NCBI GenBank assembly: GCA_025531455.1
Contig: JAMYHL010000119.1
Span: 1-64,000, forward strand
Length of the DNA: 64,000 nucleotides
Origin: Apiotrichum sp. Y4204
Taxonomy: Eukaryota; Basidiomycota; Tremellomycetes; Trichosporonales; Trichosporonaceae
Direction: 5' to 3'
Below are positions 44,270 through 56,566 of this stretch, piece after piece; the first letter of the stretch is position 1, and every line of letters starts with the position of its first letter. Under the pieces are notes generated by a model. The model searched no databases. It was given only the letters and a program-made list of their open reading frames with translations, and was not told the origin of the DNA. The position numbers were made by a program, and so were the translations under genes.

Positions 44270-45668
44270 ATGCTGCGCTGGACGCTCGTCCTCGCCGCCG
44301 CCTTCGCGGCGGCTCACCCTTTCGCGCGCGCCGAGACTGGTACTCCGGCGCTTGTGCCCTTCAACTGGACGCTCGACAGCACCACCCCGCTGCTGCAGTA
44401 CGCCGGCGCGGGCCGCTGGTCGCTCCCTTCCGAGAACGGGACCGCGAGCTTTGTCGACGGCTCCACTGTCAGTCTATCGTTTGTTGGCACCGATCTCTTC
44501 ATGTACGGCACCGTCGACCCCGGGACAAAGCTCACCCTCACTCTCGACGACACACTGAACCTTCTTCCTGAGCCATCGGATGCGCTCCTCGCCAGAACCC
44601 ATGCCGAGTTTGGCCACCACACCGCTACCCTAACCCTTGTGCAAGGCGGTGTCTCACTCCACAATCTCACCATCACCACGGGGATATACACTGCCGCTGC
44701 AAACAACTCGCGACCGCGCACACAGCCGTTCATCTCAGAAAACAACCGCAACAGCTTTTACCACCTCGACGGGCCGTGGTCCACCGCCGACGATGGTGAG
44801 ATGTTTGCCATGGGGCCGAGCGCTTCAAGATGCTGACCCGCAGCACACCTCACCGCCGCGCCCGGCGCAGAGGTCTGGGCCACTGTCCCTCCCAACTCGT
44901 CGTACCTCGTGCTGCGCGGCTCATCGCTCAACGCGAGTACCTACACCGCCTCGCTGAGGCCGGCGCCCTATGGAATGGAGGGAGTCACGCTCTCGACGCG
45001 CTCGGGGACTGAGAATGACATCCTCTACATGGCGCCCCTCGACCCATCAGTGCAGTATCTGTTCGACTTTGCCGTCGACCCCAACGGGGCGGACATTACC
45101 CTGCAGAATATGACATTCTACAGCTCTGTTCCGTGCGTCAGGAAAGCCATCAGAAGCTGATCCCCAGTAACAGTAACAACTCCGAAACCCCAGCTCCCGA
45201 CCCCACTGGAGCCACCCCTGAACCCAGCAGTTCCGATGTCTCCACAGAAGCACCATCTTCTTCCACCAAGCCCTGCCCCAACCTTGCCGCCATTATTGGA
45301 GGCTCCGTCGGCGGCGGCGTCGCTCTCATCCTACTCATCCTCCTCTGTTGCTGCTGCTGCCGCTCGCGTTCCGCCCCGAAGGAAAACGACGCCGATTCTG
45401 TGAAGCCCCACATCGAACTTCCAGCCAATCTGAGTCTCCGTACGTCCTGCCCTCAACAACACTAACCCCAGACTCGCGGTCGCAGTCGGTCCTCGGTATC
45501 GGCTCCATCCTTGAACACATCATGGGCTCAGGCTCAGGCTCGAGCTCAGGACCGGGATCCCACAGGCGCGGCTCCACGTTCGGGGGCAGCACCTCGGTCG
45601 TCTCCGCCAGGCGCGACAACGACCGGGAGGGACGCGTCGAGGTGCTTGAAACCATCAGATCCCGCTAA
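44270..45668 (+). CDS. Single-pass membrane glycoprotein with poly-Cys juxtamembrane
   Basis: Four exons (44270-44795, 44844-45132, 45168-45439, 45472-45668) give 427 residues. A signal peptide (MLRWTLVLAAAFAAAHPFARA) leads into a beta-rich ectodomain of about 260 residues with several N-x-S/T sites (NWT, NGT, NLT, NNS, NSS, NAS). Next come a Ser/Thr/Pro stalk (ATPEPSSSDVSTEAPSSS), a membrane helix (AAIIGGSVGGGVALILLILL) with five Cys at its cytosolic end (CCCCCRSRS, likely palmitoylated) and a Ser/Gly-rich cytosolic tail of about 85 residues. The layout matches the gene at 3931-5715, suggesting one family of surface receptors or sensors. The ectodomain alternation (FVGTDLFMYGTV, LTLTLDD) recalls galactose-binding-like folds. 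No ligand is known. Confidence 0.8.
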
Positions 45669-46216
45669 CGCGTCTTGTTTATGCATTCTTACGAGGACGT
45701 GGGGTCGGTGACAACGATGACAAGTTACGGTGACGAAGACTCACAACTGACAGCGGAATGGCGGCGTTTCCTACTCATGTGGGTGAGAAGTGATACAAAC
45801 GGTGATCCCCGAACACATTTCCAACATGACGGTACCTAATACGGACCAACATCGCGCCGGGTGCCGAGAGCTCACATGCTCTCGCTGTGAGACATCTGAG
45901 ATTATCCTAGAAATGAGAAGGATCCCAAGCACCGAGTCAGCTCACATGCACATGATGCGCACGCCGGCGGCACGCCCGGCCCGGCGTTGCATTCCAGTTC
46001 ATCCCGTCGGCTACCTGCCGTGTCGGTGCCTAGTGTGGTATGGAGGTGGTGGATTGCCGCGTTATGCCGGTAGCCGATACCCGATATGCCGACATGACGA
46101 CTCCGGAGCCTGTACATGTCGATCAGCTGCTTGGAGAACACCGAGACGCTATAATAAGCATGACTGTGAAGTCTGGGGCCCATCCCCAGCTCCGCAAGAT
46201 CCCCACTTTCACAAGC
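45669..46216. other. Intergenic region upstream of permease
   Basis: The frame of the permease is open from 46040, and the ATG at 46160 is an alternative start. No independent gene is supported. Confidence 0.45.
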
Positions 46217-48193
46217 ATGTCGGACAGGACGAGTATCCACAAGGATACGGCGGTGATGGTGGACGACGCCGAGAAGGCACCCCCCATCACCCGCGAGCAC
46301 ATTAAGCAGCAACATGCGGACATCTACGCCGAAGCGCTCGAAAGGTACGGCATACACGGCGAGGCAATCGACGCCGTTGCGGAGAAGCGGCTGAAACGCA
46401 AGCTCGACCTTCGCATCATCCCGGCGCTTGGCGTTTGTTACTTTTTCTACTATGTCGACAAAACGACTCTCTCGTGGGTGCCATACTCAAGCGTTATGAC
46501 TGACAGGCAGTTATGCTGCGATCTTTGGAAGTGGGTTACTAGTCACCGACGCCTTGCTAACGAATGACAGTTAAAGAAGACCTGAATCTTCACGGCACGC
46601 AGTACTCGTGGCTTAGCGCCATCTTTTACTTCGGGTGGCTCGTCTGGGCTATTCCGAGCAACCTTCTCATGCAGCGCTCCCCACCGACATACTACCTAGC
46701 CTTCAACATCTTCATGTGGGGTGCACTGCTCATGTGCCAGGCGGCGGCCAACAACTTTGGAGCCCTGGCAGCTCTGCGAGTGCTCAGCGGTGCCTTTGAG
46801 GCCATGTGAGTGTAATTGTAAGGAACGACACGCTGACTTCCAGTGCGGACCCGGCATTCATGTTGATGTACGTCTCCGCCTGATGCCTCTCTAACCTCAG
46901 TACATCAATGTTCTACACGCGCGAGGAGCAGCCCTCGCGCATCTCGGCGTGGTATCTCTGGAACGGCATCGGCGTCGCCGGCGGCGGGCTGATCGGTTAC
47001 GCCATCGGGCACATCAAGGGCGTCCTCGCGAGTTGGCGGTACGAGTTTCTAATTGTTGGCGCGTTCTGTTCCTTTTGGGGAATCATTTTGGCGTTCATCC
47101 TCCCAAACTCGCCGGCAACGTTTACGGGGTTCACCCGGGAGGAAAAGCTGCTCATGATTGCACGCATGGCCAAGAACCAGACAGGTATCGAACAGCGCCG
47201 CATTGACTGGGGGCAGATCAAAGAGGCCTACCTCGACTACAAGACGTGGCTGTTTTTCCTTCTTGGATTGATTGCGAACATCCCCAATGGCGGTATCTCA
47301 AACTTTAGCACGCTCGTTATCAAAGGTCTTGGATTTGTGAGTCAAAGCAGGAAAGGATGCGAGCAAAGAACAGTAGTGCTTCTGAGTTGTGGGGAGGGAA
47401 TGATCGGCGCTGGATGTGGCACTTGAGAGTGACGAGTGTGGCACCTCACTGACATCACAGGACAAGCTCCAGACAGCCCTTCTCGGCATCCCACAAGGCG
47501 CACTGGTCGTAATCTGGATCGCAGCAGGAGCGCTTCTCAACGACCGCCTTCCGAAGAACTCGCGCACGATTGTATGTGGGCTGTTCATGCTCCCCACCAT
47601 CGGCGGTGCACTTGGTTTCCTCCTCGCCCCGGAAAAGGCATACGTCGGCCGCCTCATCTGCTTCTACCTCACCGGCTCGTACCAGGCCTCCTTTGTGCTC
47701 TCCCTGTCTCTTATTACCTCTAACACTGGTGGACAGTCAAAGGTGAGCAGTTTGAATGGGAGCAAAAGGAGAAAAATTTCAAAAATCAAGAAAAATCAAG
47801 AAAAATCAAGAAAAAAATCAACAAAAATCACATAAATGTTCCTCTGAGCTCTCTAACACCTCCCAGAAGATGATTGTGTCCGGAATGATCTGGTTCGGAG
47901 CATGCATTGGGAATATAGTCGGGCCTCATCTATATTTAACAAGCCAGGCGCCGAAATATCAACTCGGAATCGGCTCTCTGCTCGTCGCGAATGTCCTCGA
48001 ACTCCTCCTGTTTTTCGTTTTCCGTTACGCGTTCATCTGGGAAAACAAAAAGAAGGCAGCCGCCCGTGCCCGCGGGGACTTTGCGCACATGGACGCGCAG
48101 GACACGGCGTTCTCTAACATGACGGACAAGCAGAATCCCAAGTGAGCGCTCAATGTCGACGGAGCTGACCTTAGTTTCGAGTATGTGTATTAA
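46217..48193 (+). CDS. MFS permease, allantoate/Dal5-like family
   Basis: Eight exons (46217-46473, 46511-46530, 46571-46805, 46844-46867, 46901-47336, 47461-47742, 47867-48141, 48175-48193) sum to 1548 nt, giving 515 residues. The cytosolic N-terminus leads into KRKLDLRIIPALGVCYFFYY and VDKTTLSYAAIFGIKEDL, matching the family's first helices. Then come YSWLSAIFYFGWLVWAIPSN, a short exon with ADPAFMLI, ISAWYLWNGIGVAGGG and twelve predicted helices in all. The last exon ends FEYVY, like the terminal FRYVL of anion:cation symporters for allantoate, nicotinate and similar acids. Exons 2 and 4 are only 20 and 24 nt. The start at 46217 was chosen because the family normally has a short N-terminus. 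The substrate cannot be read from the sequence. Confidence 0.85.
47776..47835 (+). repeat. AAAAATCAAG repeats inside permease intron
   Basis: The 124-nt intron before exon 7 carries at least three copies of AAAAATCAAG plus degenerate copies, making it long and A-rich compared with the other introns of the gene. It has a normal GTGAGC donor and CTAACACCTCCCAG branch/acceptor. Confidence 0.7.
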
Positions 48194-49786
48194 ACGAAGT
48201 GTGGACGCCGTAGATTGTCTTGATAAAATGCGCAAAGGGTTTTGAAATGTACATAAGATCCCCGGTTATTGTTTAGAGTACCTTGCAGCATTCTGAGTGA
48301 GATGTGCCAGAGACGAAGAAGACTCATGATGGTCGCAAAACTGCCACCCTCGAGCACGGCCATCCCCGGTCCCAATAACCGTCGAATCGTCATCAATCAC
48401 TCTAAAACTTGATAGAATATTGCCTACCTTGCATGGCTTGTGTTTCCCAAAGTTTTGTATGCATTGAGTAAGTATTGGGGAAATAAGGTAAGAATTTCCC
48501 TCAATGTGGCCTCCAACGATGGATGTGTTCCAAAGTGCCACATTCACCACTGCCGCGTTCGCTACCTACATCGCCACTCCACACCAACCATCCACGACGA
48601 CCTCCTGTGGCCCACTTTCACTCTCTCCGTCCCCTATGTGTCCCTCCAGTCTGGGGCCCAGTGACTCAGTCTGACCTTGGGGTCTTTCTCCGGCCTTTGG
48701 GATGAAAAAGCTGCCAAATTTTCCGTGCTGTGGGGGAGCCTGAAGGTCGTGTTTGTGTGGGTGCATCGCATCTGTCAATCTGTCACCCATCCTATGCTCA
48801 CCTTTCCAACTTTGCATCTGAAGACCTGTTCATCATGAGTCGTCAATCCGTACAACATGTTTCATCGTCGCCATCCATGCTGTCCGCCTCTTTCTCCGGC
48901 GATCCGGAGACCTGTTGTCTCCATGTTGCGGCCAATGCTCCACGTATAATTTGCACCCATGGTCTTTCCAAGCAACCATCAATTCAAGTATAAGATCGTA
49001 TTGCCACGCAAGAGGTTCATCAACCAGATCATCCCCACAACGCGGGACCTCATACGAGTCCATGCTCTCCAAAGTAATCACAAGAGCAAGCCGCACAGGC
49101 TAGTTACATCGGTGCGCCAGTGTACTTGATACGCCGCGTGAGTAGCTAGCAATTGGCCATGGGCCATGGGACGCTGTTGTTGAGGAGAGGACAGAACATG
49201 GATCATCCATGGACAAGGAGACTCTAGTGAGTGTCATAGGTATACATGTTGGCGAGTCGGGCTGCCCTGCAACTGATGAGTGATGGAGAGCCTCGGGGCT
49301 TAGCCGTTCAAGAGAGACACCTGAATGGCAATGACGCGAAAGGGCGCGAACTCTTGGCATCTATTGCGATTATGGTCCGGAGGGATAGAGATGAGTGCAA
49401 CGAGATGGATGGGCGTCAGGCAGATCGCATTAGTACGGCACTTGTCACGGCACATCCACTTGAACACAGGCAGAGGATGGCAGCGACCTCTTATTCTCAC
49501 CTCAGGACTGCGGCGATGGGCGCATCGCGCCCTAGGTTTCTATGCCAGACTCTGTTGTGAACCGGAAATGTTAGAGTCAGTGTGATAGTATGACGCGACG
49601 AGAAGAGCGCTGCGCCTCGTTGTCTGTTCGTCATTGCCGTTGAGGGCGTCGAGAGTGGACATCGAGGCGATTGCGATGCGTTGAGTGTGCTGGGAGCGCT
49701 GGGAGTTAGCGAGGAGTAATAAGAACCGATCGCAAGAGCGTCTTCTCCCCACAGCTCCCATCTACTTCCCCCTCCTACTCATCACC
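48194..49786. other. Intergenic region without a supported gene
   Basis: Open frames up to 104 codons lack protein-like composition. The right part is the promoter of the LURP-one-related gene. Confidence 0.5.
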
Positions 49787-50630
49787 ATGGGTCTCCTCGA
49801 CATGCTCTACGCCGTGAGCAGCACGCTCAAGCCCGTCAGCCCTCCCGTGGGGGTGTACCACGGCATGGCGCGCACGGAGCCGCTGACGATCGTACTGCGC
49901 GAGAAGACGCTGAGCATCAGTGGTGTAAGTAAGAGCCAACGAGTCGTGCTCAGTGCAGGACGACTTTACCATTGTGGATGCGGCGACGGGCGAGCCTGTG
50001 CTCAAGTGCCGCGGCGCCATGTTCTCGCTGCACGACCGCAAGAGTGGGTATCGACGGGTGCTAGTGTTCACAGGCAGAGATCACGGACGCGGCGGGCAAC
50101 CTCCTCTTCAACGTGGCGGAGAAGTCGCTCGCTATCGGCAAGGCATTCGTCGCGCAGGACAAGAACGGTCACGACGTCATGTGGGTCAGGAAGAAGCGCA
50201 GCCGTGAGTGACAGTGAAGTGTGTGTGGCCATTCTCACACCAGTCGGCTCCAAGCTGGAAGCGACGTTCCTCGATGCAGGCCGCGAGGAGGTCGCCCACG
50301 TCTCTGGCGACTTTTGGGGCGGCAGCGCCAACATTGCGCTCAAGGACGGCACCGCGCTCGCGCACATCTCGCGCCGTGTGCTCAACGCGTCCGAGGCCGG
50401 CGCGGACGTGCAAACGGTATGTGTGGAGGGAATTGAGCTCGCCCCGGCACGTCCCGCCGCGGCTGGTGAGCTCCAAAGTCACCGCTCACACGCAGTACCA
50501 CGTCAGCATTGCACCCGGCGTCGACATCGCGCTCGTCGCGGCGCTGTGCATCCTTTTTGATGAGACGGAGAACGAGAACGAAGGCGCGGGAATGTCGCGC
50601 CTCGGCCAAAACGCGGGGCGTGTGTTCTGA
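49787..50630 (+). CDS. LURP-one-related (Tubby C-terminal-like) protein
   Basis: Five exons (49787-49924, 49959-50043, 50078-50203, 50244-50416, 50496-50630) give 218 residues. The order of motifs is LTIVLREKTLSISGDDFTIV, TGEPVLKCRG, MFSLHDRKKITDAAGNLLFN, HDVMWVRKK, SKLEATFLDA, VSGDFWGGSANIALKDG and YHVSIAPGVDIALVAALCILFDE. This is the 12-stranded beta barrel with central helix of the LOR/Tubby-C-like fold, which in relatives binds phosphoinositides or membranes. There is no signal peptide. The function in fungi is unknown. The acceptor at 50078 was chosen over one 5 nt upstream because it keeps ITDAAGNLLF in frame. Confidence 0.85.
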
Positions 50631-51142
50631 GCACGGCGTGCATGCTGTGCTGATGTATCTGTTGTAGTGCAATGAATGATAAGTAGTGAACAAGCATGCA
50701 GGCGATGGGAAGCGAAGAGTGCATTGAATGGAATAAGTAGAAGTGGGGATGGTGAATGGATTCAAGTGAACACGTGGAAGCTGCATGATGCTCTGGTCGT
50801 CGCTGCTGTTGTTGCCGCCGTCGTCGTCGTCATCCCGCGCCGCTGTCTCGTGTTCCTTGAACGGACTCTGCCACCTCGCGATTCTCATTCTTCTCATTCT
50901 CCACTTTCCATTCCATTTCCTCTACTTGCAACACCACCTTCACTCCGCTTCTCCTCTCGCTACCCCGGATCTCGGACACCTCGGAACGCCCAGCCCACCG
51001 CCCGACGCGCTACACATCGTCACTTCCACCGTCCACCCTCCACCTGTGCGCCTCGCGTATCATCCCGAGCTCCAACCACTCTCTCCTCTGACCACCTGCG
51101 TCTTCCTTCTCTCTCTTTACCCTCCCCAGACCTACACCCTTC
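50631..51142. other. Intergenic region upstream of YPT6
   Basis: The leader is pyrimidine-rich (many CTCCTC and TCTCC words from about 50880 to 51130), as is common in front of highly expressed basidiomycete genes. No separate gene is supported. Confidence 0.5.
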
Positions 51143-52366
<1,224 letters not shown>

Positions 52367-52524
52367 GCCCACGACTTGTACGACAGGTTCGGTCTCAGTT
52401 ATATACCCACGTTTGGGATATCCTTGCGGTGGACGGCAGCAGCTCCAGTGTAGTGGCATCCGTATCTCCAGTATGCAGTTCAGCTAATGTGATGATGTGC
52501 ATGTGCATGACTATGTCGCCCCCT

Positions 52525-54616
52525 CTACCTCCTCGGCGCGGGGCTCGGCGTCCAGCTCTTGGCACCGACGCCGCTGCGCCCCCACCCAGCACTACGGTCC
52601 ATCGCAGCCCCACGCGCGCTCCCACCAGAACCGAAGCCAAGGCCGCCGCTCCGCTGCGGCGTGCGGCCGGTACTGCGGTCGAGGAGCGAACGCGCCGCGG
52701 GGGTGAGGTTGCCGCGCTGCGGCGTGGCAGGCGGGAGCATGCTGCCTGACCCGCGATCTCCTCCCTTTGTCTTCTTTGCGGCAGCGCGCAGCGCATCGGT
52801 CAAGCGCGGGCTCGCACTTCCCTTCTCCGGAGCATATGAACGCGCACGATCCGCGATTGAGCGGCCGGCTTTAGCGCCGAGCTTGCGCCCGATCTCGTCG
52901 CGCCGCTTGTTCTCGGGCAGGCGGAAGGACGGGCCCTGCGGCTCTTCCGGCCCGTCCAGCCGGCGCGGGGTCGCCAGCAGCGTGCCCCACGTCATGAGCG
53001 GGGGCAGTTCCTCGGGGTCGGGGTCCGCTTCGGTGGGCAGGAGCGTGTGGTCGTCCCTCTCTTCTGGTGGGATGTCTGCGGTCAGATCATTACGGACCAG
53101 GATCATCTGACTTACAGTCCTGACCGCGTACGGCGGCATCGACCCACGAGCGCGCGGGACTGCTTCCTCGTATCGTGCTCCCCGCCTTACTTCCCGCCTC
53201 CTCTTCCTCCTCGGGAATGCGCGTATTGCGGTACGCGATGCTCGGGGGATTCGGGAGCGGCGCCTTGTCCTTATCCCGCGGGCGCGGGTACGGGTCCTCG
53301 TTCGCGTCCGGGAGGAACATGAGGCCGTTCATCGCCTGCCGTCAGAAGAGCTTCCGTAAAATCTCACCTTGTACTTCCACTGCTGCGTCGAATCCTTATC
53401 CCTCGCGTCGTCCTGCATCACCCGTTTTTCGATACTGGTGCGGGCGGCACGTTCCGCCGCACCGCGCCCGCGCCCCTCGCCGCTCCCGCTCGCGACCTCG
53501 TGCTGCGGGACAATCGCGCCGTCGCTTGTCGAAACGAGTGCCGTCGTCGGCAGCCCGGCTGTCTCAAGTGCGCGCGAGAGCGGGTGGTCCGAGGGAAGGG
53601 GCTTCTCGGTGACGCTGGGTGGTGGGAGAGCGGATGCGGACGACGCGGAGGTATGTTTGATCAGCGCACCGGAGCTCGAGGAGGAATCTGGAACGAGTGT
53701 GAGAGCCGACGACGGGGCGTTTTCGCCATTCTCGCCCGCTAGCTCGCTGTCCCCCGCCGTGATCATCTTGCGCTCCTTCCACGCCTCGCCGTCGCCGCGC
53801 GCGCCCTCGCCGAGGCCGCCGATCAACCGCCTCCCCTGGGCATCGACGCGCCACCCGCCGCTCGTTGCCACGTCAAGGATCATCTTGCGCCTCTCCTCCC
53901 CAGCAAGCCGCTTGTCCTCCGCGACGCGCTCCGCCTCCCACGCCCACGCCTTCTCCGCCCGCCGCTGCTTGTTCTCCGCATCGACAATCTGCGCAAAGCT
54001 CGCGTTATCCTCGGACGTGTAATTCCGCTGGAATGCGTCGAGGGAGAGGTCATCCCGTACGAGATTTGCTTTTCGCCGCTTGGACGGACCCGCGGCGGGG
54101 CTCGCTGCTCGGCGGGAACGCTCGTCGTCATCGCGTTCCGGCGAGTCCCACCCACGCGCCCCGACGTTCATGTACGGCGTGTTCGCCATGTCAAACTCGC
54201 GCCGCAGCCGCTCGCGCTCCGCTGAATGGTGCCGATCCTCATCGCCCTCGCTCCTCCGCCGCCGCCTGGGAGTGGCACCCTTTCCCTTCCCTTCCTTCTC
54301 GGCCGCAATCGCCGCCAGACGCCGGATGGAGCTGCTCAGCAGCCCGGCATCGTTATTTGCCAGCGCCAAGAGATAGTCGTTCGTCGCGTGCAGGTGCGGC
54401 AGGTTCGGGAAGAAGTCGCGCTGGATAATGTGGCTCAGCGCGTCGGTGTATGTGTCCTCCTGGAGATGTCAGTCTGCTCCGTTTGCTGTCGGTTGCTCGG
54501 CCGCCGCGCGCACTCACATCAAGCACATGCTGGGAATACAAGCTGCGCTGTCCCGATCCCGGGCCCTCGATGAGCTTTGGCGCGGGTCCCGGACGGCGCC
54601 GCAGGCCGTCGGACAT
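52525..54616 (-). CDS. ESS2: Splicing factor ESS2/Bis1 (DGCR14 family)
   Basis: Four exons (54616-54518, 54459-53368, 53335-53116, 53075-52525) give 653 residues. The family's fingerprints are present: DTYTDALSHIIQRDFFPNLP near the N-terminus, YTSEDNASFAQIVDAENKQR in the middle, KYKAMNGLMFLPD across the exon 2/3 junction, SIAYRNTRIP, and LPPLMTWGTLLATP with FRLPENKRRDEIGRKL near the C-terminus. ESS2/Bis1 is a nuclear protein associated with the C-complex spliceosome. Long low-complexity Ser/Pro/Arg segments lie between these motifs, making the protein larger than human ESS2 (about 476 residues). An upstream in-frame ATG at 54685 is possible, but 54616 (MSDGLRRRPGP) is preferred because it removes a non-conserved Thr run. 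Confidence 0.9.
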
Positions 54617-55133
54617 GATGATGGGTGTTGTCGTGGTGGTGAGAGTGGAGGTTGGAAAAGAGATGTCGACTCTTCTGGATGCCATGATGCGCTAATGCTG
54701 GTGGCGAATACCTCAAGTGGGGGGAGCGGATAAAGGTGATTCCCACGCATCCTCCCCGCAGAGATCTCGTCGTCATGTCCCTCGACGACGACGAGCATGC
54801 ATGCAGCGATGGCGACAAGCAGAACAGTGGTGGCGAGCAGCGCAGCAGGACTAGTGCGGGAAGGATGCATAAGCATACGCTGCCAAAAGAAAAGGCGATA
54901 TCGCCCGACCATGCGACTGCTGATGCACCAAGTCTGCAGTGCAATGTTATTCTCGGACACTGTTTCCCCCCGCGCCGACTGCGGAGTTGCTGTGCTCCAA
55001 CAAACCAACGACATCGAGAACACTAACTTTGCACTCTTTCCACTTGTCATCCTCTCCATCGCTCACAACTACCAACACAACACCCACATCCCTCCCCTCG
55101 GCCAAATCTCTCCCGTCCACGCCCGCGGGCACA
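54617..55133. other. Divergent intergenic region
   Basis: Shared upstream region of ESS2 (minus) and the single-pass membrane protein (plus). No supported gene or clear element. Confidence 0.45.
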
Positions 55134-56388
55134 ATGTCCGCCACCACGCAGACGCCGCCCGGCGCGCCCCAGCCAACAATCACCCCGGCCTCGGCCGTCA
55201 GCACCTCTTCTGCCGGCGGCCTCCTCGGCCAACCCCTCACCTCTTCTTCTTCCCGCGGCCTCCTCGGACAGCCCCTCAACACACCCACCCCCGCGACCCC
55301 GGCCACGCCGACGGGCCACCACACGTTCGTCGACGTCTCCGCCACCGACGACGACACCGCCGTCCCCGGCCCGACGGGGACTACCGCCAGGGCCGAGCAC
55401 AAGGGCCCGAGGCCGGATGTGTATTACCTCGTTGTAAGTCGCCAGGCGGGAGGTTTCGGCGGGAGAGTTCTGCTCGAGACCAGGTCGTACCGGAGAATAG
55501 CCCCTAGCGCTCCAGTCGCAAACGAGCACCACTGTCTTCCTGCCCACTCGCAGTGACAAAGCCGCAAATACTAATTCCAGCTTCTCGGCATCCTGGTCGT
55601 GCTCATCGTCTTTGCCGCGATCCTGACACTCCGGGGCCACCGCATGCGACGACGGTATCGCACAGCCACGCAGCTGGCGATTGCGCGCGGCGAGCCCGTC
55701 TCGTGGTGGCGCGAAGGGGAGGGCGACGAGCCGGCGCCGCTGTTCCGCCCGATCCCGCCCGGGCCGCCAGAGCACTGGGCGAGCGTCGGGCGCAGAAAGC
55801 AGCGCCGCTGGATGCGCATCCCCATCATGTGGGATGCCGTCGACGACGGCGGCGAGAAGGAGCAGATGATCGCCGCCGATGCCGATTCATGTTCCGATTC
55901 AGAGTGGAGCCATATTCAGGTACGTCCCCGCGTCCCCCACATGTCGTCGATTCTGCTTCTCTAACCCCCAGCCCCTCACGGCCCACTCGCTCATTCCCGA
56001 GCTGCCGAGCCCGCAGACGTCCCCCGGCCCGGTCCCTGCACCGCCGACGACCGTCCTCGGTTTGCTGCGGTACGGTTTTACGTACGTGCCGCAGTACCCT
56101 GCTGCGCCTGCGGCGCGCGAGAGCGAGCTGGAGCGCGCGGCGGATCTGCACCTCGAGGACGACGAGCCGCTCCGCGTCGCGGTTATTGTCCAGATGCCAA
56201 TGTCTCCCGAGGACGAAGAGCGCGATCGGCAACGCCGCGAAATGGCCGACGAGGACGAGGATGCCGGATGGCGCGAGGGCATGGAAATTGGCGTGTGGGA
56301 GGGAACCGTTGCTGCACCGCAGCAGACGTACCCCCCTCCGCCGCACCCCCCTCCGTCGCGTGCGGGCACGCCGCGGCGGCAGTCGTGA
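55134..56388 (+). CDS. Single-pass membrane protein of unknown function
   Basis: Three exons (55134-55433, 55581-55919, 55972-56388) give 351 residues. The N-terminal 100 residues are Ser/Thr/Pro-rich with two SxxGLLGQPL repeats and no signal peptide. One membrane helix spans the exon 1/2 junction (YYLVLLGILVVLIVFAAILTL), followed by a basic stop (RGHRMRRRYR), a Trp-rich cytosolic part (GEPVSWWREGEGDEPAPLFR) and an acidic, Glu/Asp-rich tail with Pro runs. The topology suggests a type III or signal-anchor protein with its large C-terminus inside the cell. No family was recognised; the PVSWWR...EPAPLF motif may be lineage-specific. The exon joins preserve frame exactly. Confidence 0.75.
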
Positions 56389-56566
56389 TCTCTGTCGGAT
56401 GTTGTTGTGTATCTCGTGTTCTATAGTGTGCCCCGTATCTGACCGTGTGATTGTGCCATGATACCCATATACATACATGCTACGTTTTTGAACCAAAGAA
56501 GACCAAAGAGCACCAAAGCTAACGCACGCGTGTACGAAGATAACCCAAACAGAAAACGTATAAATA

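Noticed and set aside
53369..54428. Long plus-strand frames over ESS2
   Set aside because: They are antisense shadows of a gene with clear family signatures.
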